From Gammaproteobacteria bacterium (GTDB taxonomy: Bacteria; Pseudomonadota; Gammaproteobacteria; Enterobacterales; Neiellaceae): a stretch of DNA of 64,000 bases. The DNA is taken from the NCBI GenBank assembly GCA_017425245.1, contig JAFOOX010000027.1, positions 1-64,000 on the forward strand. The letters run 5' to 3'. Positions 38,945 to 46,509 of the stretch are shown here, piece by piece. The number at the start of each line of letters is the position of its first letter. The first letter of the stretch is position 1. A program made the translations under genes and the position numbers. The notes beneath the pieces are model-generated. The model was given only the letters and a program-made list of their open reading frames with translations. It searched no databases and had not been told where the DNA came from.

Positions 38945-39244
38945 TCAGCTCAACAGCTGGCGTAACGAATATTCGGCCTGCTGGCGTGACAGCAGGCAAC
39001 AGACGGATGGCCGGATCTGCCACAGCAGACGGCGCGGGCTGATCGCCAGCCGGTCGCGAAAGGGGCCGCCGGCGGCAAACCAGGTGGCCTGCCAATAACC
39101 GGGCTGTTTGCTGCTCGGGGTCACCAAGACCAGCTCGCCACGGCGGTCACGAAAGGCCAGCCCGCCTTCGCGGTGCAGGGCGCGGACCAAACGATTCAGC
39201 CAATCGCCCTGTTGACCGTTGGTCTGTGGTTGTTGCTGTTTCAT
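38945..39244 (-). CDS. Hypothetical protein
   Basis: About 99 aa from ATG 39244 (weak GGAAAGG upstream); ATG 39286 is an alternative that adds 14 residues. Basic, Arg/Gln-rich, with 'LVRALHREGGLAFRDRRGEL' and 'LLWQIRPSVCCLLSRQQAEY'. No signal peptide or motif that I recognise. It lies just downstream of the SGNH-TPR gene on the same strand, so it may be part of that unit. Confidence 0.5.
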   Translation of the reverse strand: MKQQQPQTNGQQGDWLNRLVRALHREGGLAFRDRRGELVLVTPSSKQPGYWQATWFAAGGPFRDRLAISPRRLLWQIRPSVCCLLSRQQAEYSLRQLLS

Positions 39245-39299
39245 CTGGCTGCGCCTTTCCACCGACACCAGCCCTTTGCGCAGCATCAACTGTGCCGGG

Positions 39300-41129
39300 T
39301 CAGGGCATTGACGCCAGCCGCTGTTGCAGTTGTTGGCGCTCTGCCGGTGCCAGATAGTCAGCAGCGCGCTCCAGCGCAGCAATCGCCAGCTGTTTGTTCC
39401 CCTGTTGAGCATGGGCAAAGATCAGCGCTTTCCACGCTTCGGGGTTGCGGGGATCGCTGGTGAGTGCGCGTTCAAGGTAGCGTACCGCCCGCCGCCCGTC
39501 TTGACGCGACAGCAGCAACGCGCCAGTTGCGAAGTTGGGGCCGAACTGGCTGGGAAAGGCTTGGGCCAACAGGCGGGCCGAGCGCAGCGCGTTGAGGCTG
39601 TCGCCACTACTACGGTAGTGGCCGAGCAGACTCTGCTGGCTCTTGAACCAGTCCAGTTTGCCCATCTGATATTGGGCGGCGATCTGCTCAACGACGTTGG
39701 TGGGTGTTGGGAAGGGGATGTCGCGTTTGACTTTGGTGAACGGATAATCGGCCTTCAGAACACGGATCTTGTAGTCGGCGATGATGTCGTCGACTGCGGT
39801 CAGAGGTTTTTCTTGCCATGCCTGATCACGCGTAATCAGTTGCTGCCAGCCGCCCAGTTGCGGATGTTGCTGCAGCGCCTGATAGAAGGCATCGGCCAGC
39901 AGAAAGTAACCCCAGCCATTAGGATGCAGATGCTCGAGCATCACGCTGTTATCGATAATGTTGTGGGGACAGGCACCGCGTAGCGCGGCCTCACCATCGA
40001 CCAGCGTGGCCTGGTGGGCTGTGGCCAGGGTGCGGATCAGCTGGTTGACTTCAGCGGAAGCGCGAAAGCGCAGCTGATCGCGATCGCGGGCGGCAACAAA
40101 GGCGGTACGCGCAGCGTCATGGGCGCCGGCTTGCCACTCAAGTTGGCCAAGGGCGTACCAAATATTGGCGGCGTCATCGAGGGCCAGCAGCGCCTCCAGT
40201 GCTGCGCGCCCTTGGGCCCAATCGCCAGCCTCCAGCGCACCACGATAGTCGTTCCACAGGGGTTGCCACTGTTTGTCAGCAATCTGTGGCTCGCCAACAA
40301 AAGGCGGCTGGTCGTGCTCGTTGCTGGCAAGGGTACTGATCAATACCGGAATGCCGGCCCGGGCGTAGTGGGCGAGCAACAGATCCATATTGCCCTCAAA
40401 CTGGGCCAGCCCCTGCTGGTAGATGTCGGACTGATAGGGGATCTTTTGCTGGGCTGCAGCCCGAGCCATCAGGGTGCCACGGGCCCCCTCCTGCGGCGCG
40501 ACGGTCACCGGTGCCAGCAATCGCTGCCATGCCTGATAAAGCCGCAGATGGCGCAGCTTCAACATCAGCAGTTTGGCGCCCCGGCTGTTGTCACCCGCCA
40601 ACGCTGAGCCGACGCCCATCACCCCGACAAACTCATTGTGGCCGGCATAGATGAGCACGGCATCGGGCTCTATAGCAGTGATCTCATCGGCGAAGTCGAG
40701 CAGGGTGTAACTGTTCACTGCACTCATGGCGGTGGTGATCACCTCGATCGGGCGCTCATTCAGATCGTTTTCCAGCCGGTCCTGAAGCATGCCCGCCAGC
40801 CCGGCCCAGCGGCCATAGGGATAGCCGGCGGCGCTGCTGCCGCCCTGAACCACAACGCGCAGGGTGCCTGGTTCTTTTTGCTGTCGAAAATAGATGGTAT
40901 CGATGCTGACTTTGGGAGCACTGCCCGCTGGAAAATAGCGTTCGATCACCGCCAGATTGGCCTGCAGATAGCCAGGCATCCCCTTGGCATCGACAAACAG
41001 CGGTTGACTGGCACCAAAGCCCACCAGCCGCAGCAGCAGTTCCAGCAGAGCCAGGATCAGCAGCGGTACGACTACTGCGGTAATGACCGGGAACAACACC
41101 CGGTTGCGTAACGATATTGGTGATGACAT
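39300..41129 (-). CDS. Membrane-anchored SGNH hydrolase-like protein with TPR tail (copy 1)
   Basis: 609 aa. An N-terminal transmembrane helix (about residues 12-36, 'VVVPLLILALLELLLRLVGF') places the rest in the periplasm. The SGNH/GDSL domain has the Ser block 'VVVQGGSSAAGYPYGRW', the Asn block 'YAGHNEFVGV' and the His block 'LEHLHPNGWGYFLLADA', where the usual DxxH is ExxH. A C-terminal helical repeat region has TPR character ('AVRYLERALTSDPRNPEAWK'). SGNH proteins deacylate or transfer acyl groups on glycans and lipids; the substrate is unknown. It follows copy 2 and has a family match in SxtL-type GDSL proteins next to carbamoyltransferases. Confidence 0.82.
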   Translation of the reverse strand: MSSPISLRNRVLFPVITAVVVPLLILALLELLLRLVGFGASQPLFVDAKGMPGYLQANLAVIERYFPAGSAPKVSIDTIYFRQQKEPGTLRVVVQGGSSAAGYPYGRWAGLAGMLQDRLENDLNERPIEVITTAMSAVNSYTLLDFADEITAIEPDAVLIYAGHNEFVGVMGVGSALAGDNSRGAKLLMLKLRHLRLYQAWQRLLAPVTVAPQEGARGTLMARAAAQQKIPYQSDIYQQGLAQFEGNMDLLLAHYARAGIPVLISTLASNEHDQPPFVGEPQIADKQWQPLWNDYRGALEAGDWAQGRAALEALLALDDAANIWYALGQLEWQAGAHDAARTAFVAARDRDQLRFRASAEVNQLIRTLATAHQATLVDGEAALRGACPHNIIDNSVMLEHLHPNGWGYFLLADAFYQALQQHPQLGGWQQLITRDQAWQEKPLTAVDDIIADYKIRVLKADYPFTKVKRDIPFPTPTNVVEQIAAQYQMGKLDWFKSQQSLLGHYRSSGDSLNALRSARLLAQAFPSQFGPNFATGALLLSRQDGRRAVRYLERALTSDPRNPEAWKALIFAHAQQGNKQLAIAALERAADYLAPAERQQLQQRLASMP

Positions 41130-41187
41130 CTACTTGGTCCACTCGCTTCGGTCGAAAGACGCTGCGCCGCGATGGTGCAGCGAGACG

Positions 41188-43068
41188 CTATTCTGACTGC
41201 TTGAGTTCAGCTTGGCGTATGGTCTGAGCCAGTTCCGCCAGCGTACCTTCGGGTACGCCGTTGCGCACTGCACGTTCCAGCGCTTCGCGTGCTTCACGGA
41301 TGTTGCCTAGACCCGCTTCGGCATAGCCGACACCGACCCAGGCCTGGCCGTTAGTGATGTTGATGCTCAGTGCTTCACGCAGGTAACGACGCGCCAGTGC
41401 ATTCTGGCCAGAAAACATGAACAGCATACCGGCAGACAAGTTGGCGCCTTCGTTATGGGGCATCGCCTGGGCCACCATGTGCGCGACCACCAAGCCGTTT
41501 TGCAGCTGGTTTGCCTGCTGGTAATAGGCAAGCATGGCATTCATCGCTTGTAGCCAGTTGAGCTTGTCCTCATATCGGTCTTTGGCGATCTGTTGCAGCG
41601 GCATCCGCGGTGTTGGGTACTCAACCGCTACCCGTTGCGCACGAAAAGGGTAATCGGCCTTGAGCACGTTGATCTTGTGACGGGCAATCAATTGATCGAC
41701 CACGGTGATCGGCATCAGCGCTTTGCGACTGTCGAAGTCTGGATTGGTCGAGGGCATGCCGGTTAGCAGGGGGGATTGGCGCAAGGCCTGATAGTAACTA
41801 TCGGCCAGCAAGAAGTAGCCATCAGCATTTGGGTGGAGATGCTCAAGGATCAGCTCATCTCCGATGATGCCACCGGGAGCCTGGCCAACGAAGGCCGCTT
41901 CAACATCTACCAGGGTTGCACGATGATTGCTGGCCAGAGAGCGAATAGCCTGATTAATCGCTTCCGGCGCCCGAAAGCGTAGCAGGTCTCGATCCTTGGC
42001 TTTGATATAGGCCTCCTTGGCCAATGCCAGATCACCTAGGGAGTCTGCCTGTTGGCCGATTGCATACCAAAGGGTGGCCGAACCATCAAAGTCGGCACCC
42101 AACGGGCGCAGGGTGGCCAGTGCCGCTGCCGCGTCCTGTGTGCTCAGCGCCTGCTGATAGGTTGCCCACGTCTGTTGCCAACGTTGCTGAAGTTCGGCGT
42201 CAACCTGCTCAATCTCTGCGCTTTCGAAAGGTGGTTGATGGCGCAGGTTACTGACGACCGTACCTATCCACACCGGGATTCCCTGTTCCTTATAAGTCTC
42301 TAACAACATGCCGATGTTGGCGGTGAACTGGTCGATCCCGCGCTGATAGCTCTCCGAATCCATAGCAATGCGTTGGCTCAGAGCTGCTTTTGCCATCAGG
42401 GTGCCGCGGTTTTTGTTATCAATATCGGGTTCAGCATCAATCACCGACACGGCATATAGATGTTGCATCAACTGGAACAAGCGCAGCTCGCGCAGTTTCA
42501 GGTAGAGCAGGTTGGCACCTTCAGATTTTACCGGTGTCAGTGCCGAGGCAGCGCCAAAGACCCCTACATATTCGTTGTGACCGGCATAAATGAGTACGGC
42601 GTCTGGCTCAATGGCGGCGATTTCATCGGCGAAGTCGAGCATGGTGTAGCTGTTGACCGCACTCATGGCGGTCGTGATGACCTCAATCCGTTTATCGGGA
42701 TAAGCCAGTTCCAGCTGGCTTTGCAACATGCCAGCCAGACCACCCCAACGCCCATAGGGGTAGCCAGCCGCAGAGGACCCCCCCTGCACCACGATCCGGA
42801 GGGTTTCTGGATCTTTGCGGCTTTTGAAATAGATCGGGTCGATCTGCACCTTGGTGGCCATTTCCGGAGTGGGGAAGTAACGCTTGATGACATCGGGGTT
42901 GGCCTGCATATACCCGGGCACATTGGCCACTTCAATAAACAGCGGGTAGCTGTTGCCGAAGCCGACCACGCGCAAACCTAGTTCAAGGGCTCCCAATAGC
43001 AGCAACGGCAGGGAAAGGGCTATGAGGTAAAAAACCAAGGTTCGACGGGGCGTGGTACTGGTATTCAT
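41188..43068 (-). CDS. Membrane-anchored SGNH hydrolase-like protein with TPR tail (copy 2)
   Basis: 626 aa, a clear paralogue of the protein at 39300-41129 along the whole length. It has the same N-terminal helix ('LIALSLPLLLLGALELGLRV'), Ser block 'VVQGGSSAAGYPYGRWGGL', 'YAGHNEYVGV' and 'LEHLHPNADGYFLLAD', again with ExxH. The TPR tail ends 'LAELAQTIRQAELKQSE'. The genes are 58 bases apart. It is divergent from the carbamoyltransferase gene, with 121 bases between starts, so a shared control region is likely. Confidence 0.82.
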   Translation of the reverse strand: MNTSTTPRRTLVFYLIALSLPLLLLGALELGLRVVGFGNSYPLFIEVANVPGYMQANPDVIKRYFPTPEMATKVQIDPIYFKSRKDPETLRIVVQGGSSAAGYPYGRWGGLAGMLQSQLELAYPDKRIEVITTAMSAVNSYTMLDFADEIAAIEPDAVLIYAGHNEYVGVFGAASALTPVKSEGANLLYLKLRELRLFQLMQHLYAVSVIDAEPDIDNKNRGTLMAKAALSQRIAMDSESYQRGIDQFTANIGMLLETYKEQGIPVWIGTVVSNLRHQPPFESAEIEQVDAELQQRWQQTWATYQQALSTQDAAAALATLRPLGADFDGSATLWYAIGQQADSLGDLALAKEAYIKAKDRDLLRFRAPEAINQAIRSLASNHRATLVDVEAAFVGQAPGGIIGDELILEHLHPNADGYFLLADSYYQALRQSPLLTGMPSTNPDFDSRKALMPITVVDQLIARHKINVLKADYPFRAQRVAVEYPTPRMPLQQIAKDRYEDKLNWLQAMNAMLAYYQQANQLQNGLVVAHMVAQAMPHNEGANLSAGMLFMFSGQNALARRYLREALSINITNGQAWVGVGYAEAGLGNIREAREALERAVRNGVPEGTLAELAQTIRQAELKQSE

Positions 43069-43189
43069 GGCGTTCGGGTAGGGCTGTGGCCGTAGTTGAG
43101 GCCGTCACATTAACGATGGCCTCGCGTTGCATCAAGGTTGACTAGTCCCTAGCATGATCGCCGTCTTTGTTTCCCGGCAGTTGGATCTC

Positions 43190-45028
43190 ATGGCCATTAT
43201 TCTCGGCATTTCGGCCTTCTACCATGACAGTGCCGCCGCTCTGGTGCGTGATGGCGAAATCATCGCCGCCGCCCAGGAAGAGCGCTTCAGTCGCATCAAG
43301 CATGATCCGGCGTTTCCGGCCCAGAGCATCCGCTATTGTCTGACTGCGGCCGGGGTGACGCTGGCGGAGGTCAGTGATGTGGTGTTCTATGACAAGCCGC
43401 TGCTCAAGTTCGAACGGCTGCTGGAGAGCTACATGGCCAGCGCGCCGCGTGGTTTTGGCTCTTTTGTCCGGGCCATGCCGGTCTGGCTGACCGAGAAGCT
43501 CTATCTCAAAAGCCTGCTGCGCAAAGAATTGGCCAAGCTGTCAGGGCTTGACAAGCGCGCCTTGCCGCCGCTGCGCTTCAGCGAGCACCATCAGTCTCAC
43601 GCGGCCTCGGCCTTCTTTCCCAGCCCCTTCGACCGTGCGGCCGTACTCTGCCTGGATGGCGTGGGCGAATGGGCGACCAGTTCGGCCTGGCTCGGCGATG
43701 GCAATCGCCTGACGCCGTTGTGGGAGATCCAGTTTCCCCATTCACTGGGGCTGCTCTATTCCGCCTTCACCTATTACTGCGGTTTTCGGGTCAATTCCGG
43801 TGAATACAAGTTGATGGGGCTAGCCCCCTACGGCGAGCCACGTTATGCCGAGCTGATCCGCCGCCATCTGCTGGATATCAAGGATGACGGCAGCTTTCGC
43901 CTGGACCTGAGCTATTTCAATTACGTCACTGGCGACACCATGACCAATGCGCGCTTTGCCGCGCTCTTTGGCGGTCCGCCGCGTCAGCCTGAAGCCCCGT
44001 TAACCCAGAAAGAGATGGATCTGGCCCGTTCCATCCAGCTGGTGACCGAAGAGATCGTGCTCAAACTGGCGGCCAGCCTCAAGGCTGAAACCGGCGCCGA
44101 CTATCTCTGTCTGGCCGGTGGGGTGGCCCTTAACTGCGTCGCCAATGGTCGGCTGCTGCGCGAAGGCCCATTCCGCGAGATCTGGATCCAGCCGGCGGCC
44201 GGTGACGCTGGTGGCGCGCTAGGGGCAGCGCTGGCCTGCCATTACCAGCTCCATGATCAGCCGCGAGCGGTCACCAGCAGTGACTGCCAGAAGGGGAGTT
44301 ATCTCGGCCCCGAGTATGACGATGAAGCCATTGCCGCAGCACTGCGTGACTGGCAGGTGCCGGGCGAGCGCCTGGATGACGATGCACTCTTTGCCGAAAC
44401 AGCCACGGCGCTGGCCGATGGCGCCGTGGTTGGCTGGTTTCAGGGGCGAATGGAATTTGGCCCGCGCGCGCTGGGTAACCGCTCAATTCTCGGCGACCCG
44501 CGTAGCCCAACCATGCAGGCGCAAATGAACCTCAAGATCAAGGAGCGGGAGTCATTCCGCCCCTTCGCCCCGGCGGTTCTGGCCGAGGCGGTGAGCGACT
44601 GGTTTGCCCTGGATCGCCCCAGCCCCTACATGCTGCTGGTGGCACCGGTAGCTGCCGACAAGCAGATTGCTGACCCTGAGGGTGAGTCGCTGTTTGGTCT
44701 TGACCGGCTCAATCGGCCAAGGTCACAGGTGCCGGCCATTACCCATGTCGATTACTCGGCGCGGGTACAGACCATTCATGCCGATACCAATCCCCGTTTC
44801 CACCGCCTGCTCCGTACCTTTGCCGCCAGTGGCGGGGTGCCGCTGGTGATCAACACCTCCTTCAACGTGCGTGGCGAACCGCCGGTCTGTAGTCCGGCCG
44901 ATGCCATTCGCTGCTTCCTGGCCACCGCCATGGACCAGCTGGTGATCGGCAACTACCGGCTGGTCAAAAACGCCATGCCCGCTGACGCTATCGCCCGTGC
45001 CCGGGCCGTTGAATTTGCTCCGGACTGA
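43190..45028 (+). CDS. NodU/CmcH/SxtI-type O-carbamoyltransferase
   Basis: 612 aa. These enzymes make carbamoyl-AMP from carbamoyl phosphate and ATP and pass the carbamoyl group to a hydroxyl. The N-terminal ASKHA/Kae1-like domain has 'GISAFYHDSAAALV', the metal-binding His set in 'SEHHQSHAASAFFPSPF' and 'NSGEYKLMGLAPYGEP', then 'CLAGGVALNCVANGRLL'. The C-terminal domain has 'GRMEFGPRALGNRSILGDPR' and 'NTSFNVRGEPPVCSPADA'. I start at ATG 43190 because the family begins right there; ATG 43154 would add 12 residues. Two small membrane-protein genes follow within 6 bases, as in sxtI-J-K. Confidence 0.93.
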   Translation: MAIILGISAFYHDSAAALVRDGEIIAAAQEERFSRIKHDPAFPAQSIRYCLTAAGVTLAEVSDVVFYDKPLLKFERLLESYMASAPRGFGSFVRAMPVWLTEKLYLKSLLRKELAKLSGLDKRALPPLRFSEHHQSHAASAFFPSPFDRAAVLCLDGVGEWATSSAWLGDGNRLTPLWEIQFPHSLGLLYSAFTYYCGFRVNSGEYKLMGLAPYGEPRYAELIRRHLLDIKDDGSFRLDLSYFNYVTGDTMTNARFAALFGGPPRQPEAPLTQKEMDLARSIQLVTEEIVLKLAASLKAETGADYLCLAGGVALNCVANGRLLREGPFREIWIQPAAGDAGGALGAALACHYQLHDQPRAVTSSDCQKGSYLGPEYDDEAIAAALRDWQVPGERLDDDALFAETATALADGAVVGWFQGRMEFGPRALGNRSILGDPRSPTMQAQMNLKIKERESFRPFAPAVLAEAVSDWFALDRPSPYMLLVAPVAADKQIADPEGESLFGLDRLNRPRSQVPAITHVDYSARVQTIHADTNPRFHRLLRTFAASGGVPLVINTSFNVRGEPPVCSPADAIRCFLATAMDQLVIGNYRLVKNAMPADAIARARAVEFAPD

Positions 45029-45033
45029 TCAAC

Positions 45034-45438
45034 ATGCAACAAATCGCTCGCGACGATGTGAAAAACCTGCGCCAGTTTGGATTGGGACTGGCCGCCCTGA
45101 TTTGGCTATTTTTCTTCTTGCTGCTGCCTTGGTGGTTTGGCTATGAGCGCCACCCTTGGCCCCATCTGGTGGCTGCCTTGATTGCTGCGGCGGCGGTGCT
45201 AAGACCGGTTTCGATTCACCCACTGTTCGTCGGCTGGATGTGGATTGCCCGACCTCTGGCCTGGTTCAATACCCGATTGATTCTCGGGCTGGTGTTTTTC
45301 CTGATGCTGCTACCGTTGGGAGCCTGGTTGTTCTGGCGTGGCAAGCTGCACTTCAAGGCCGGCTTTGATGGCGCAGCGGCCAGCTACAAAGTGCGGCGCA
45401 CTGGCTTTGACCCCAAACAGATGGAGCATCCGTTCTGA
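45034..45438 (+). CDS. SxtJ-like membrane protein
   Basis: 134 aa with three hydrophobic segments ('LGLAALIWLFFFLLLPWWFG', 'HLVAALIAAAAVLRP', 'ILGLVFFLMLLPLGAWLFW') and a basic tail ending in 'RRTGFDPKQMEHPF'. This is the pattern of the SxtJ family, small membrane proteins encoded next to carbamoyltransferases. Function unknown. It starts 6 bases after the carbamoyltransferase and overlaps the next gene (TGATG). Confidence 0.8.
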   Translation: MQQIARDDVKNLRQFGLGLAALIWLFFFLLLPWWFGYERHPWPHLVAALIAAAAVLRPVSIHPLFVGWMWIARPLAWFNTRLILGLVFFLMLLPLGAWLFWRGKLHFKAGFDGAAASYKVRRTGFDPKQMEHPF

Positions 45439-45590
45439 TGATCGAGTTTCTGACCGACCTGTGGCAGTTCATGCGGGTACGCAAAAAAATCTGGCTGTTG
45501 CCGGTAGTGCTGATTTTGGCGCTGCTTGGGGCGCTGGTTGCCGTTACCCAACAGAGCGCCCTGGCCAGCTTTATCTATACTCTGTTTTAA
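45438..45590 (+). CDS. DUF5989 / SxtK-like 50-aa membrane protein
   Basis: A 50-codon gene whose ATG overlaps the stop of the SxtJ-like gene (TGATG), a sign of coupled translation. The protein begins 'MIEFLTDLWQFMRVRKKIWL', has one transmembrane helix ('LPVVLILALLGALVAV') and ends 'SALASFIYTLF'. The pattern FLxxLWxFxRxRKKxWLLP...FIYTLF is that of DUF5989, often found next to SxtJ and carbamoyltransferase genes. Function unknown; a membrane partner of SxtJ is inference. Confidence 0.85.
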   Translation: MIEFLTDLWQFMRVRKKIWLLPVVLILALLGALVAVTQQSALASFIYTLF

Positions 45591-45607
45591 GGTGACGCGG
45601 TCGGCCC

Positions 45608-46450
45608 TCAGACCGGCTCCAGTTGTTCTTGTGGGCTGCTGCGCCGGTGGGTGGTGAGTTGTCCCAAATCCGGCTGTTCTGGCGCCCGGGCCGCAATTGG
45701 CTGGGCACGGAACGCCCATGGCTGGAGCAGATGTAGCTGGCGCAGGTAGCCGTGAGGCGTCATCTCTGCCAACTGATTCATGCATAGGCGATGGTTGTAC
45801 AACCACAACAGACGGGCGAGTAACTGGCGTTGCGTTGCTAACTGATTGGCATCAAGGCTATCTTCCCCTTGACTGCCAGGATCTGGCTGGCGTTGGCACT
45901 GACTCATCAGAATAGGTGCGCGACGTTGCAGACGGCTTAGGAAAGCGGAGCGGGTACGCGGTTGGTTACTGCGCAACTCGGCATGAAGCCAGCGCGATTG
46001 CTGCTCAATGGCGATGTAGAGTGCCTGGTCCGTGCCAGGCAGCGCGATCTGCCACCAGTCAAAACTCCCCAGTTTGCGCAGTTGGGGCGTCTCTTGGCGC
46101 CCCAAGGGGGTAATGCGGTGACGGCGCAGACAGCGATCCAGTCCTGACCGTGAGGCCCCAGCATTGATCCCTCGACGGGTCAGCCACAGCAGTTCATCCA
46201 GTGGCAACCGGGTGACATGACGCAGATTGATCACCCACCACTCCTCCTGCCGGCTCAGGGTGGTGCGCAGATTGCGCGCAGCTCTCGGCAGATCGCGCAC
46301 ATCCTGGCGTTGGCGCCAGCGGCGAATAGTTGACTCGGCCACTCCTAGTTCAAGGGCAAGCTCACGCACGCTTTTGGTACTTTGCTGGATGTGGCGGCGA
46401 AGGCCTGCGTCGGTATGGCTACGGCTTGAAATGGCGGAATTAGATGACAT
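45608..46450 (-). CDS. Degenerate IS481-like transposase, open frame
   Basis: 280 aa from ATG 46450 (AAGGAAAG upstream). N-terminal helix-turn-helix ('SVRELALELGVAESTIRRWR') and a second DNA-binding region ('LDRCLRRHRITPLGR') follow the IS481/IS3 order. In the integrase core, 'LYIAIEQQSRWLHAEL' matches the second strand (usually AIDxxSR) but carries Glu for Asp, and the expected 'TDNG' is replaced by 'MSQCQRQPDPG'. The DDE triad therefore seems lost while the frame stays open for 280 codons. Either a recent decay or a domesticated DNA-binding protein. It lies 60 bases after the T6SS kinase on the same strand. Confidence 0.65.
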   Translation of the reverse strand: MSSNSAISSRSHTDAGLRRHIQQSTKSVRELALELGVAESTIRRWRQRQDVRDLPRAARNLRTTLSRQEEWWVINLRHVTRLPLDELLWLTRRGINAGASRSGLDRCLRRHRITPLGRQETPQLRKLGSFDWWQIALPGTDQALYIAIEQQSRWLHAELRSNQPRTRSAFLSRLQRRAPILMSQCQRQPDPGSQGEDSLDANQLATQRQLLARLLWLYNHRLCMNQLAEMTPHGYLRQLHLLQPWAFRAQPIAARAPEQPDLGQLTTHRRSSPQEQLEPV

Positions 46451-46509
46451 GGCAGCAACTTTCCTTGTGATAAATGGTACCGGTAATGCCCTGACCGGGG
46501 CGGTTAAAC

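Noticed and set aside
39300-45590. Full saxitoxin-type biosynthetic cluster
   Set aside because: Only the carbamoyltransferase/SxtJ/DUF5989/SGNH part is present; no polyketide-like, amidinotransferase or Rieske genes nearby.
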